DNA of 64,000 nt from Rhodoblastus sp964425315 (GTDB lineage Bacteria; Pseudomonadota; Alphaproteobacteria; Rhizobiales; Beijerinckiaceae). The notes below the pieces were generated by a model. It searched no databases. It was given only the letters and a program-made list of their open reading frames with translations, and was not told the DNA's origin. The translations under genes and the position numbers were made by a program. This document shows positions 1 to 10,383 of the stretch, piece by piece; within the stretch, counting starts at the first letter, position 1, and every line of letters begins with the position of its first letter. The stretch spans positions 1 to 64,000 of the forward strand of contig CAYRNB010000002.1 of assembly GCA_964425315.1 (NCBI GenBank). Direction: 5' to 3'.

Positions 1-62
1 CCATGTCGGAAGCGGTCAAGGAAGCGGCGCTCGCCGTGGAAAAACGCGCCATTCATATGTGA
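1..62 (+). CDS. lpdA: Dihydrolipoyl dehydrogenase, C-terminal end (partial)
   Basis: Only the last 19 codons and the stop are in the window. The encoded tail (T)MSEAVKEAALAVEKRAIHM closely resembles the end of alphaproteobacterial dihydrolipoamide dehydrogenase, the E3 flavoprotein of 2-oxoacid dehydrogenase complexes, where the preceding residues are HAHPT. The two bases before the first full codon (cc) fit that Thr. The gene converges on xerC with only 9 bp between the stop codons. The call rests on a short tail, so it is likely rather than proven. Confidence 0.7.
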   Translation, partial: MSEAVKEAALAVEKRAIHM

Positions 63-71
63 GTTGGCGAC

Positions 72-1052
72 TCAAGCGCGCGGATGAGCGGATTTGTAAG
101 CCTCAAACAGCCGCTCCTTGTCGATCGACGTATAGATTTGCGTCGTCGAGAGGCTGGCGTGGCCGAGCAATTCCTGGATCGAGCGCAAATCGCCGCCCCG
201 CCCCAGCAGATGGGTGGCGAAGGAATGGCGCAGAGCGTGCGGCGTGGCCGAATCGGGCAATCCCAAAGCGGCACGCAACCTTTTGACGGTCAACTGAATG
301 ATGCGCGGTGACAGCGGGCCGCCGCGCGCCCCGACAAATAAAGGTCCATCGGCCGCGAGCGCAAAAGGGCAAAGCTCAAGATAATTTTCGACCGCCTTGC
401 GCGCCGGGGCGATGATCGGAACGGCGCGGACCTTGGCGCCCTTGCCTTTCACGGTCAGCGAATCCACGGAACCCGTCGGCGCTTCACGGCGGCGAATCGC
501 CAGGGCCTCGGAAATGCGCAGGCCCGCGCCGTAAAGAAGGGCGAGCACGGCGGCGTCGCGGGCGACGATCCAGGGCGGATGGTTTTCGTTCTCGTCGCAT
601 TCGCCTGAAGCCAGTTCCCGCGCCTTGGCCGCCGGCAAGGCTTTGGGCAGCGCGCGCGCCGTTTTTGGCGTCCTGACCTTGTCGAAAACGCCGACGCTGG
701 CCACGCCCTCGCGGCCCAGATAACGCGCGAACGAGCGAAGTCCGGCCAGCTGCCGTAGGAGTGAGCGCGAGGCGACGCCCTCCTCGCGCCGGCGCGCCAG
801 GAAAGCGCGCAGGTCGCTGGGCTTCAAGCCGCTCAGGATGGCGGAAGTGAGGGGGACGCCGAGACGCTCGGCGAGAAAGCGGAAAAATTGCCGCAGATCC
901 CGGGCATAGGCGTCAATGGTCAGGGGCGACGCGCGCCGCTCGCCGGCGAGCCGGCGCAGCCAGCCCCGCGCCGCTTTCGCCAATTCGCCATCGGCCTCGG
1001 GAAAGACGAGGTTTTTCGGTTCGGGGTCGGGGCGCGCGAAATCGTCGCTCAT
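72..1052 (-). CDS. xerC: Tyrosine recombinase XerC
   Basis: A 326-residue site-specific recombinase of the kind that resolves chromosome dimers at dif with XerD. The N-terminal SAM-like DNA-binding domain covers about residues 18-110 and the catalytic domain about 130-320. The full catalytic set is visible: Arg in GAGLRISEAL (about 178), Lys in VKGKGAK (about 204), His-x-x-Arg in HALRHSFATHLL (about 273-276), His in LLGHASLS (about 299) and the nucleophile Tyr in TTQIYTSID (about 308). Length is normal. XerC rather than XerD is chosen from the lpdA-side context and general resemblance; the paralogues are hard to separate by eye. Confidence 0.88.
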   Translation of the reverse strand: MSDDFARPDPEPKNLVFPEADGELAKAARGWLRRLAGERRASPLTIDAYARDLRQFFRFLAERLGVPLTSAILSGLKPSDLRAFLARRREEGVASRSLLRQLAGLRSFARYLGREGVASVGVFDKVRTPKTARALPKALPAAKARELASGECDENENHPPWIVARDAAVLALLYGAGLRISEALAIRRREAPTGSVDSLTVKGKGAKVRAVPIIAPARKAVENYLELCPFALAADGPLFVGARGGPLSPRIIQLTVKRLRAALGLPDSATPHALRHSFATHLLGRGGDLRSIQELLGHASLSTTQIYTSIDKERLFEAYKSAHPRA

Positions 1053-1119
1053 AGCGCGAATTTAGCGCGCGACGGTCAATAAATCTTTTCGCCCCGGCCT
1101 CGCCCGGCGGCCGGCGGGA

Positions 1120-1440
1120 TTATTCCTTGGGGATTTCCGCCGCCGCTTTGGCGCGGAACTCCTCGAAACGGCGCGCGATCTGGTGCTCCGACTGTTCGAC
1201 GCCAGCGGCTGCCAAATCCTTCAGAATCTGCGCCTGCACCCCGGATTTGGCGTGGGCGGCGACGTCCTGAGCCACCAGGGCGCTGGCGTATTTTTCGGCC
1301 GTTTCGCCGCTTTTCCCGAGTTTTCCGGCCGCCCACAGGCCAAGCATTTTGTTGGCCCGGGCGATGATTTTGAAATTGACCTCCTCGTCGTGCGCGAATT
1401 TCTTTTCGAACGTGTCCTCGCGCTCGTCGAACGTGGGCAT
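1120..1440 (-). CDS. DUF1476 protein, F1FO-ATPase zeta inhibitor subunit
   Basis: A 106-residue, charged, mostly helical protein beginning MPTFDEREDTFEKKFAHDEE, the typical start of the alphaproteobacterial DUF1476 family. The Paracoccus member (zeta) is known to bind F1 and block ATP hydrolysis by its N-terminus, which is conserved in character here. The ATG at 1440 is preceded by AAGGGAG at a 6-nt spacing, so it is preferred to an in-frame TTG six bases upstream. No signal peptide or membrane segment is seen. Inhibitory function here is inferred from the family. Confidence 0.85.
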   Translation of the reverse strand: MPTFDEREDTFEKKFAHDEEVNFKIIARANKMLGLWAAGKLGKSGETAEKYASALVAQDVAAHAKSGVQAQILKDLAAAGVEQSEHQIARRFEEFRAKAAAEIPKE

Positions 1441-1776
1441 ATTCAACTCCCTTTCTGACTAGGGTCTCGGCGTCTCACGGTATATATAGGTTCAGCGGTC
1501 ATCTGCCTAGCGCGGGCTCGCCGCGACAAAGCCTTTTAGGTCTCAGTCTTTGGCGCAATGGACGCGGCGCTTTCCGGCGAATCACTGAAATTTGTTGTGC
1601 AAAGGCGCGGAACGGGCTAGGAACCTCGGAGAAACGCGCCCCTAAGCGCCGACTCCGTGTGACGCTCGCCATTCCAAACCGTCGTCGTCCATAGCGATGG
1701 ACGGGAGCGCGAGTATCGCAGGAAGCCCGGAGGAGCCGCGGCATCCATGGTTTATCTCAAAGATCGGTTGATTCAC
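1441..1776. other. Intergenic region between DUF1476 gene and purC
   Basis: This 336-bp stretch separates divergently read genes and holds no convincing coding sequence. An AT-rich box (TATATATA) near 1482-1490 lies about 45 bases upstream of the DUF1476 start. On the plus strand TTGTGC (1595-1600), a 17-bp spacer and TAGGAA (1618-1623) form a weak promoter-like pair that could serve purC. A short hairpin, GTCCAT/ATGGAC with a 4-base loop, lies near 1687-1702. No purine riboswitch core was recognised. Confidence 0.4.
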
Positions 1777-2541
1777 ATGAACCGCCGCCGTCGAGTTTAC
1801 GAAGGCAAGGCCAAGGTGCTCTATGAGGGCCCCGAGCCTGGAACGTTGGTCCAGCATTTCAAGGACGACGCCACCGCTTTCAACGCCAAGAAGCACGAGG
1901 TGATCGACGGCAAAGGCGTGCTGAATAATCGGATCTCCGAGTATATCTTTCAGAATCTGAACGATATCGGCGTTCCGACCCATTTCATCCGCCGGCTGAA
2001 CATGCGCGAGCAATTGATTCGCGAAGTCGAAATCGTGCCGCTCGAAGTCGTGGTGCGCAATGTCGCCGCCGGCTCTCTGTCGCAGCGCCTAGGAATCGAG
2101 GAAGGCTCGCAGCTGCCGCGCTCGATCATCGAATTCTATTATAAAAACGACGCGCTCAACGATCCGATGGTCTCGGAAGAGCACATTACCGCCTTCGGCT
2201 GGGCGACGCCGCAGGAAATCGACGACATCATGGCGCTGGCGATCCGCGTCAACGATTTCCTCACCGGCCTCTTCCTCGGCGTCGGCATCAGACTGGTCGA
2301 TTTCAAGATGGAATGCGGCCGGTTGTGGGAAGGCGACATGATGCGCATTGTCGTCGCCGATGAAATTTCCCCCGATTCCTGCCGGTTGTGGGACATCAAG
2401 TCCAACGACAAGCTGGATAAGGACCGGTTCCGCCGCGATCTCGGCGGTCTCGTCGAGGCCTATGCCGAAGTCGCACGCCGCCTCGGCATCATGCAGGAAA
2501 ACGAAAAAGTTCAGGCCACCGGCCCCAAATTGGTGCAGTAA
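1777..2541 (+). CDS. purC: Phosphoribosylaminoimidazole-succinocarboxamide synthase
   Basis: SAICAR synthetase joins CAIR and aspartate in de novo purine synthesis, using ATP. The protein starts MNRRRRVYEGKAKVLYEGPE, as in rhizobial PurC, and keeps the nucleotide-binding YEGKAK element, the central VVVRNVAAGSLSQRLG segment and the VADEISPDSCRLWD signature near residues 190-205. With the ATG at 1777 it is 254 residues, the usual rhizobial length; an upstream in-frame ATG at 1747 would add ten unusual residues. It heads the purC-purS-purQ-purL series. Confidence 0.96.
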   Translation: MNRRRRVYEGKAKVLYEGPEPGTLVQHFKDDATAFNAKKHEVIDGKGVLNNRISEYIFQNLNDIGVPTHFIRRLNMREQLIREVEIVPLEVVVRNVAAGSLSQRLGIEEGSQLPRSIIEFYYKNDALNDPMVSEEHITAFGWATPQEIDDIMALAIRVNDFLTGLFLGVGIRLVDFKMECGRLWEGDMMRIVVADEISPDSCRLWDIKSNDKLDKDRFRRDLGGLVEAYAEVARRLGIMQENEKVQATGPKLVQ

Positions 2542-2579
2542 TCGGCGGCGCCCGGTCGCCAGCAAAGGAAATTCGCCGC

Positions 2580-2819
2580 ATGAAGGCCCGCGTCACCGTC
2601 ACCTTGAAAGCCGGCGTCCTCGATCCGCAGGGCAAGGCGATCGAAGGCGCCCTGCATTCGCTCGGCGTTTCTGGAATCGCCTCGGTGCGCCAGGGCAAGG
2701 TGTTCGACATCGAGGTCGAGGGATCGGACGCCGAAGCGGCCAAGGCCGCCCTGACAGCGGCGAGCGAAAAATTGCTGGCCAATATGGTCGTCGAAAATTA
2801 TCGCGTCGAACTTCTGTGA
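2580..2819 (+). CDS. purS: Phosphoribosylformylglycinamidine synthase subunit PurS
   Basis: A 79-residue protein, the small bridging subunit of the three-part FGAM synthase (PurS-PurQ-PurL) found where PurL is the short form. The beta-strand KARVTVTLKAGVLDPQGKAI and the motif SLGVSGIASVRQGKVFD are typical. It lies 38 bp after purC and 39 bp before purQ, in the same direction, so co-transcription with both enzyme partners is likely. Confidence 0.95.
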   Translation: MKARVTVTLKAGVLDPQGKAIEGALHSLGVSGIASVRQGKVFDIEVEGSDAEAAKAALTAASEKLLANMVVENYRVELL

Positions 2820-2858
2820 TCCGGCGCGGCCGGTCCTCCTCTTGCCCGTGAAGGCGTC

Positions 2859-3545
2859 ATGAAAGCGGCCGTCGTTCTCTTCCCCGGCTCCAATCGCGAG
2901 GGCGACGCCGTGCGCGCTCTGCGTCAGTCCGGAGCGGAGACCTCCATCGTCTGGCACGCCGATCACGACCTGCCGGCCGGAACCGATCTCGTTCTTCTTC
3001 CGGGCGGCTTCAGCTATGGCGATTACCTGCGCTGCGGCGCGATCGCGGGCCGCGCGCATATTATGGACGCGGTGCGCCGCCACGCCGGGCGCGGGGGCTT
3101 GGTGCTCGGCATTTGCAACGGTTTCCAGATTCTTTGCGAAAGCGGCCTGCTGCCGGGCGTGCTGATGCGCAACCGCGACCTGCGCTTCATCTGCAAGCGT
3201 CAGCATTTGCGCGTCGAGCGCAATGACACGGTTTTCACCCGCGCCTACGCTTTGCATCAGGCGATTGACGTCGCCATCGCCCATGGCGAGGGCAATTTCG
3301 AAGCGCAGGAAGACACTATCCGCCAGCTCGAAGACCAGGGCCGCGTCGCCTTCCGCTATTGCGACGCAAATGGCGCGGTCACGGACGCCGCCAATCCCAA
3401 TGGTTCGACCCATAATATCGCCGGGATCTATTCGGAAAAATTCAACGTGCTCGGCATGATGCCGCATCCTGAAAATCTGATCGATCCACTGGTCGGCGGA
3501 ATCGACGGGCGCGGCCTTTTCGAAAGCCTTATGCGGGCGGCGTGA
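2859..3545 (+). CDS. purQ: Phosphoribosylformylglycinamidine synthase subunit PurQ (glutaminase)
   Basis: A class I glutamine amidotransferase of 228 residues that supplies ammonia to PurL for FGAM formation. The nucleophile Cys lies in VLGICNGFQILCE (about residue 88), and the partner His and Glu in MMPHPENLIDP near residues 205-210. The opening MKAAVVLFPGSNREGDA and GGFSYGDYLRCGAIA are classic PurQ segments. It sits directly between purS and purL. Confidence 0.96.
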   Translation: MKAAVVLFPGSNREGDAVRALRQSGAETSIVWHADHDLPAGTDLVLLPGGFSYGDYLRCGAIAGRAHIMDAVRRHAGRGGLVLGICNGFQILCESGLLPGVLMRNRDLRFICKRQHLRVERNDTVFTRAYALHQAIDVAIAHGEGNFEAQEDTIRQLEDQGRVAFRYCDANGAVTDAANPNGSTHNIAGIYSEKFNVLGMMPHPENLIDPLVGGIDGRGLFESLMRAA

Positions 3546-3644
3546 GCCGGAGCGCGGGCGCCATTCTTGCCAATTGCGGCGCGACGTTCTAATCGAGACG
3601 CCTGCGCGCCTGTCCTTCGCGCGCCTTTCACAAGGCCGGAATCC

Positions 3645-5870
<2,226 letters not shown>

Positions 5871-5910
5871 ATACCTGCAAGGTCAGACGCCCATTTTCGA
5901 GGACTCCCCG

Positions 5911-6150
5911 ATGCCGATGCCAGCCGACGAAATCGAACGCATGATCAAGGCCGCCCTACCGGACGCCGAGGTCTATATCACCGATCTGGCCGGGGACGGC
6001 GATCATTACCGCGCCCAGGTGATTTCCGAGGCTTTCAGGGGATTGAGCCGGGTGCGGCAGCATCAGTTGGTCTATGCCGCCCTCGGCGGCCAGGTGGGCG
6101 GCGCGCTTCACGCCCTGGCGCTCGAAACGGCCCCTCCGGAAACCGCTTGA
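5911..6150 (+). CDS. BolA/IbaG family iron-metabolism protein
   Basis: A 79-residue BolA-like protein (MPADEIERMIKAALPDAEVY..., then HYRAQVISEAFRGLSRVRQHQLVYAAL). The invariant C-terminal-side His expected to take part in Fe-S ligation with a monothiol glutaredoxin is present in RVRQHQLVY. The next gene is that CGFS glutaredoxin, so the pair is a textbook BolA-Grx4 partnership handling [2Fe-2S] clusters. The ATG at 5911 has GAGGA at a suitable distance; an ATG two codons on is an alternative. Confidence 0.92.
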   Translation: MPMPADEIERMIKAALPDAEVYITDLAGDGDHYRAQVISEAFRGLSRVRQHQLVYAALGGQVGGALHALALETAPPETA

Positions 6151-6219
6151 AGAGCGCGGTCATAGCCCTTACCTCTAACCCGTCGCGGAGCCTTGACCTC
6201 CGTTCGAAAGGAAACAGCC

Positions 6220-6576
6220 ATGTCGGACACTGAACTTTCCAACGCCATCGACCGTATCAAGCAGGACATCGCCGGCAACGACGTCGTCCTCTACATGAAA
6301 GGCACGCCGAATTTTCCGCAATGCGGCTTTTCCGGCCAGGTGGCGAAAATCCTTTCCTATTTGGAAGTGCCCTATAAGGGCGTGAATGTGCTCGAGGACC
6401 CGGACATTCGCGAAGGCGTCAAGCAATACGCCAATTGGCCGACCATTCCCCAGCTTTACGTCAAGGGCGAATTCGTCGGCGGCTGCGACATTGTTCGGGA
6501 AATGTTCCAGTCCGGCGAGCTGATCGACCAGTTCAAGGCCTCCGGCGTGCCGGTCAAGGATCCCCGGCAGGGCTGA
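6220..6576 (+). CDS. grxD: Monothiol glutaredoxin, Grx4 family
   Basis: A 118-residue glutaredoxin with the active site PQCGFSGQ (about 33-40), the CGFS class that binds a [2Fe-2S] cluster with glutathione rather than acting as a general reductant. NWPTIPQLYVKGEFVGGCDIV is the conserved cis-Pro and glutathione-binding region. Start ATG 6220 is chosen because AAAGGA precedes it. It lies 69 bp after bolA and ends three bases from the convergent tlpA stop codon. Confidence 0.95.
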   Translation: MSDTELSNAIDRIKQDIAGNDVVLYMKGTPNFPQCGFSGQVAKILSYLEVPYKGVNVLEDPDIREGVKQYANWPTIPQLYVKGEFVGGCDIVREMFQSGELIDQFKASGVPVKDPRQG

Positions 6577-6579
6577 GCT

Positions 6580-7284
6580 TCATTTCTCTGCCGCTGATTT
6601 CTGCGCCGCCGCCTTGATCAGAGCCAAGGCGTCGGCGCCATCCCATTTTGCGGGCCCGGCGATCACGCCGACGCGACAGCCGTCGGGGCCGACGAGGAAA
6701 CTGGTCGGCAGGCCGACGACCTTGCCGGTCGCTTTCAGCGTGGAAAGAACATCGCCGTCGGGATTGGCGTAAAATGTCAGGTTTTTGACGCCGATCCGCT
6801 TGAGAAACTTCTTCGGCCGGTCGCGCCGCGCCGTATCGATATTGACCGCGGCGACGGTGAAGGTATCGCCGCCGACCAAGCCCTGGAGCCGATCGAGCGA
6901 GGGCATTTCCTCGCGACAGGGAACGCACCAGGTCGCCCAGAGATTTAAGAGAACCGTGCGCCCCTTGAAGGAGGCAAGATCGACCGGCCCCTTGTCGCTG
7001 GAAAAGCTCAAGGCCGGCATGGGCTGAGGCCGGGAGTCGATCGCAAGACCGGCTATGCCGCCTTTCGCGAGCGGCGCGAGTTGGGCGGCAAGTGCGGTGG
7101 AAGCGGCGCATGCGCTCGATGCGGCTTCCTTGCTCCCGCCCCCCTTCTTCCAGTATAGGACGCCCCAAATCATCGCTGCGACGACGACGGCGGTGACGAT
7201 GGCGGGAGGCAGTATGAGCCGCCGGGCTATGGCGCGCATTTGTTCGGGCGTGGCCTGCGGCGGCGTCTGTTCCTCGTCATCCAT
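6580..7284 (-). CDS. tlpA: TlpA family membrane-anchored thiol:disulfide oxidoreductase
   Basis: A 234-residue protein with one N-terminal transmembrane anchor (about residues 22-43, LPPAIVTAVVVAAMIWGVLY) and a periplasmic thioredoxin-like domain with active site ATWCVPCREEMPSL (about 118-130) and cis-Pro in VGLPTSFLVGPDG. TlpA proteins reduce periplasmic thiols, for example in cytochrome oxidase CuA-site or cytochrome c assembly. Which target applies here cannot be read from the sequence. The start is 24 bp from the divergent argH start, an unusually tight arrangement. Confidence 0.9.
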   Translation of the reverse strand: MDDEEQTPPQATPEQMRAIARRLILPPAIVTAVVVAAMIWGVLYWKKGGGSKEAASSACAASTALAAQLAPLAKGGIAGLAIDSRPQPMPALSFSSDKGPVDLASFKGRTVLLNLWATWCVPCREEMPSLDRLQGLVGGDTFTVAAVNIDTARRDRPKKFLKRIGVKNLTFYANPDGDVLSTLKATGKVVGLPTSFLVGPDGCRVGVIAGPAKWDGADALALIKAAAQKSAAEK

Positions 7285-7308
7285 TCTCGACCTCGTTGCG
7301 GGGCAGGC

Positions 7309-8703
7309 ATGAGCAATCAAATGTGGGGCGGCCGCTTCGCCAGCGGCCCCGATGCGATCATGGAGGAGATCAACGCCTCCATCAGCTTCGATTATCGACT
7401 GGCGCAGCAGGACATAAGGGGCTCCAAAGCCCATGTCGCCATGCTGGCCCAGACCGGCATTATCAGCCAGGCCGACGCGGAAGCCATTTCCGCGGGTTTA
7501 GACAAAGTCTTGGGCGAAATCGAGAGCGGAAAATTTTCCTTTTCCCGCGCCCTCGAAGACATTCACATGAACGTCGAATCCCGCCTGGCCGAATTGATCG
7601 GCCCGGCGGCGGGGCGGCTGCACACCGCTCGCTCGCGCAACGATCAGGTGGCGCTCGATTTTAAGCTTTGGGTGCGCGACACGATCGACGAGATCGACGC
7701 GCAGCTCGCCGACCTGCAAAAAGCGCTGGTGGAAAAGGCGGAAAAATTCGCCGATGCGGTCATGCCGGGCTTCACTCATCTGCAATCGGCGCAGCCGGTG
7801 ACGTTTGGCCACCATCTTCTCGCCTACGTCGAAATGATCTCGCGGGATCGCGGCCGGTTCCGCGACGCCCGGGCGCGGCTCAACGAATGTCCGCTCGGCG
7901 CGGCGGCTCTTGCCGGCACGTCTTTTCCCATCGACCGCGACGCGACGGCGAAAGCGCTTGGCTTCGACCGCCCGACCGCCAATTCGCTCGACAGCGTCTC
8001 GGATCGCGATTTCGTGCTGGAAACCCTGGCCGCAGCCGCAATCGCGGCGACGCATCTGTCACGCTTCGCCGAGGAAATCGTGCTGTGGACCACGCCGCAG
8101 TTCGGCTTCGTCGCCCTGTCCGACAAGTTCACCACCGGCTCGTCGATCATGCCGCAAAAGCGCAATCCCGACGCGGCGGAGCTGGTGCGCGGCAAGTCGG
8201 GCCGGATCATCGGCGATCTCGCTGGCCTGCTGGTGGTGATGAAGGGCCTGCCGCTCGCCTATTCCAAGGATATGCAGGAGGACAAGGAAGGCTGCTTCGA
8301 TTCGCTACAGTCGCTGTCGCTTTGCGTCGCCGCCATGGCGGGGATGACGCGCGACATGAGTCCGCGCCTCGACAAAATGAAGGCGGCGGCGGGATCAGGC
8401 TATTCCACCGCCACCGACCTGGCCGACTGGCTGGTGCGCGCGCTCGGCCTGCCATTTCGCCAGGCCCACCATGTCACCGGGGGCATTGTCGCTCTTGCCG
8501 CAGAAGCCGGGCTGGAGCTGCAACAATTATCGCTGGCGCAGATGCAATCGGTCGAACCGGCGATCACTGACGAAGTCTTCACCGTTCTCGGCGTCGAGAA
8601 ATCGGTGCGCAGCCGCACTAGCTATGGCGGCGCGGCGCCGGAAAACGTCCGGCGGCAGGCGGAAGCCTGGGCCAAGCGCCTCACCGAGGAACGGTCGTCG
8701 TGA
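7309..8703 (+). CDS. argH: Argininosuccinate lyase
   Basis: The 464-residue last enzyme of arginine synthesis, cleaving argininosuccinate into arginine and fumarate. The fumarase/aspartase superfamily signature GSSIMPQKRNPDAAELVRGK (about 280-300) is intact, as are HTARSRNDQVALD and TFGHHLLAYVEM. ATG 7309 gives the standard MSNQMWGGRFASGPD start. Same-strand genes for a small lipoprotein and lysA follow, a common rhizobial order. Confidence 0.97.
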   Translation: MSNQMWGGRFASGPDAIMEEINASISFDYRLAQQDIRGSKAHVAMLAQTGIISQADAEAISAGLDKVLGEIESGKFSFSRALEDIHMNVESRLAELIGPAAGRLHTARSRNDQVALDFKLWVRDTIDEIDAQLADLQKALVEKAEKFADAVMPGFTHLQSAQPVTFGHHLLAYVEMISRDRGRFRDARARLNECPLGAAALAGTSFPIDRDATAKALGFDRPTANSLDSVSDRDFVLETLAAAAIAATHLSRFAEEIVLWTTPQFGFVALSDKFTTGSSIMPQKRNPDAAELVRGKSGRIIGDLAGLLVVMKGLPLAYSKDMQEDKEGCFDSLQSLSLCVAAMAGMTRDMSPRLDKMKAAAGSGYSTATDLADWLVRALGLPFRQAHHVTGGIVALAAEAGLELQQLSLAQMQSVEPAITDEVFTVLGVEKSVRSRTSYGGAAPENVRRQAEAWAKRLTEERSS

Positions 8704-8793
8704 CCTTTAAGATTTTTTTGCGAGCATGAGGCGTTTCGCCGCGTCTTCGGCTATAGTCCGCGCCACCCGCGCGCAATTCGGGAGTTGAGGCTG

Positions 8794-9054
8794 TTGACCC
8801 GTCCACCCATCGTCAAGATTCTCATGGCCTCGGCGGCTTTGTCGTGCGTCTTGCTGCTTGACGGCTGTGGACGCGCCGGCCCGCCAGTCCCGATCGATCC
8901 TTCCGTGGCGGCCAAGGCCAAAGCCGCCAAGAAAGCGCCCAAGGAAACCAACGCTGCCGCCAATTCCAAGAAAAATCTCCCGCACGGTTTCAACGACAAC
9001 GCTCTCAAGGCGGGCGCGCCCAAAGGTCCAACCTTTTTCGACTTCCTGCTCTAA
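8794..9054 (+). CDS. lptM: Small lipoprotein, LptM-like
   Basis: An 86-residue protein with a lipoprotein signal peptide ending in the lipobox LLLDGC, then GRAGPPVPIDP, and a low-complexity Lys/Ala-rich linker. Short lipoproteins with CGxxGPL/P-like starts between argH and lysA are annotated as LptM, a chaperone that helps mature the LPS transporter LptDE. TTG 8794 has GGGAG nine bases upstream; TTG 8785 and ATG 8824 are alternative starts. The role in LptD maturation is transferred from enteric work and is less sure here. Confidence 0.75.
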   Translation: MTRPPIVKILMASAALSCVLLLDGCGRAGPPVPIDPSVAAKAKAAKKAPKETNAAANSKKNLPHGFNDNALKAGAPKGPTFFDFLL

Positions 9055-9062
9055 GGCGCCTT

Positions 9063-10334
9063 ATGCATTTTTTCTCCTATGACGGCGGAGTTTTGCGCGC
9101 CGAGGGTGTGCCCTTGCCCGAATTGGCCAAGGCGGTCGAAACGCCGTTCTATTGTTACAGCGCGGCGACAATCCGTCGACATTTCAAAGTCTTTTCGCAG
9201 GCTTTGAGCGATATGGACCCCATGGTCTGCTATGCGATGAAGGCCAATTCCAACCAGGCTGTGCTCACTTTGCTAGGGAAGCTCGGCGCCGGAATGGACG
9301 TGGTTTCGGAAGGCGAATTGCGCCGCGCCCGCGCGGCCGGAATCCCGGGCGAGCGGGTCACTTTTTCCGGAGTCGGCAAGACCGACCGCGAAATCGCCTT
9401 GGCTCTTGGTCACGGCATTTTCTGCTTCAATGTCGAATCGGAGCCGGAACTCGAGCGGATTTCCCAGATCGCGGCCTCGCGCGGTCAGGCGGCGACGGTG
9501 GCGTTGCGCGTAAATCCCGATGTGGATGCGAGGACGCACGCCAAAATCTCGACAGGAAAATCGGAAAACAAATTCGGCGTGCCGATTTCGGTCGCGCGTG
9601 AGGTTTACGCGCGCGCCGCCAGACTTCCAGCGATAAGAATCGCCGGCGTCGACATGCATATCGGCTCGCAGATCACTGATCTCGCGCCATTCGACAACGC
9701 TTTCGCCATTCTCGCGGAATTCGTGGGGCGGTTGCGCGCCGACGGTCACGAAATCTCGCACCTCGACCTTGGCGGCGGCCTCGGCATTCCCTATTCGGAA
9801 CGCGACGACCCGGCGAGTTGCCATCCCGAGCTTTACGCCGAGATCGTCCGTCGCCGCTTGAAGCCGCTGGGCGCGCGTTTCATATTCGAGCCGGGGCGGC
9901 TTATTGTCGGAAACGCTGGGGTGCTGGTTACCCGCGTCATCTATCTGAAGCGCGGCGCGGCAAGGAATTTCGTCATTGTCGACGCCGCGATGAACGACCT
10001 TGTCCGTCCCACGCTTTACGAGGCGCATCACGACATATTCCCAGTGGAGACGCCGAATGAAGGAACGCCCGTCATCAAGGCAGACATTGTCGGGCCGGTC
10101 TGCGAAACCGGCGATTATCTGGCCCTGGGGCTCGAAATGCCGGAACCGCGTCCGGGCGACTTGCTGGCCGTGATGTCGGCGGGCGCCTACGGCGCCGTGC
10201 AGGCCGGAACCTATAATTCGCGCCTGCTCGCGCCCGAAATCCTTGTCGACGGCGATCTTTACGCCGTGATCCGCCCGCGCGGGGATTACGACTCGTTGAT
10301 TGGACTGGACAAGATTCCCCCCTGGCTGGCATGA
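9063..10334 (+). CDS. lysA: Diaminopimelate decarboxylase
   Basis: A 423-residue PLP enzyme (fold type III) making lysine from meso-diaminopimelate. The PLP lysine lies in VCYAMKANSNQAVL (about residue 58), the glycine-rich phosphate loop in LDLGGGLGIPY (about 238-245), and the substrate/dimer motif in GPVCETGDYLA (about 343, with the active-site Cys). It begins 8 bp after the lipoprotein gene and is likely co-transcribed with argH. Confidence 0.96.
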   Translation: MHFFSYDGGVLRAEGVPLPELAKAVETPFYCYSAATIRRHFKVFSQALSDMDPMVCYAMKANSNQAVLTLLGKLGAGMDVVSEGELRRARAAGIPGERVTFSGVGKTDREIALALGHGIFCFNVESEPELERISQIAASRGQAATVALRVNPDVDARTHAKISTGKSENKFGVPISVAREVYARAARLPAIRIAGVDMHIGSQITDLAPFDNAFAILAEFVGRLRADGHEISHLDLGGGLGIPYSERDDPASCHPELYAEIVRRRLKPLGARFIFEPGRLIVGNAGVLVTRVIYLKRGAARNFVIVDAAMNDLVRPTLYEAHHDIFPVETPNEGTPVIKADIVGPVCETGDYLALGLEMPEPRPGDLLAVMSAGAYGAVQAGTYNSRLLAPEILVDGDLYAVIRPRGDYDSLIGLDKIPPWLA

Positions 10335-10383
10335 ACCTTTTTCCCGACGCGCGATTGTGGGTTGGAGAGCGAGGCGCCAAAGC

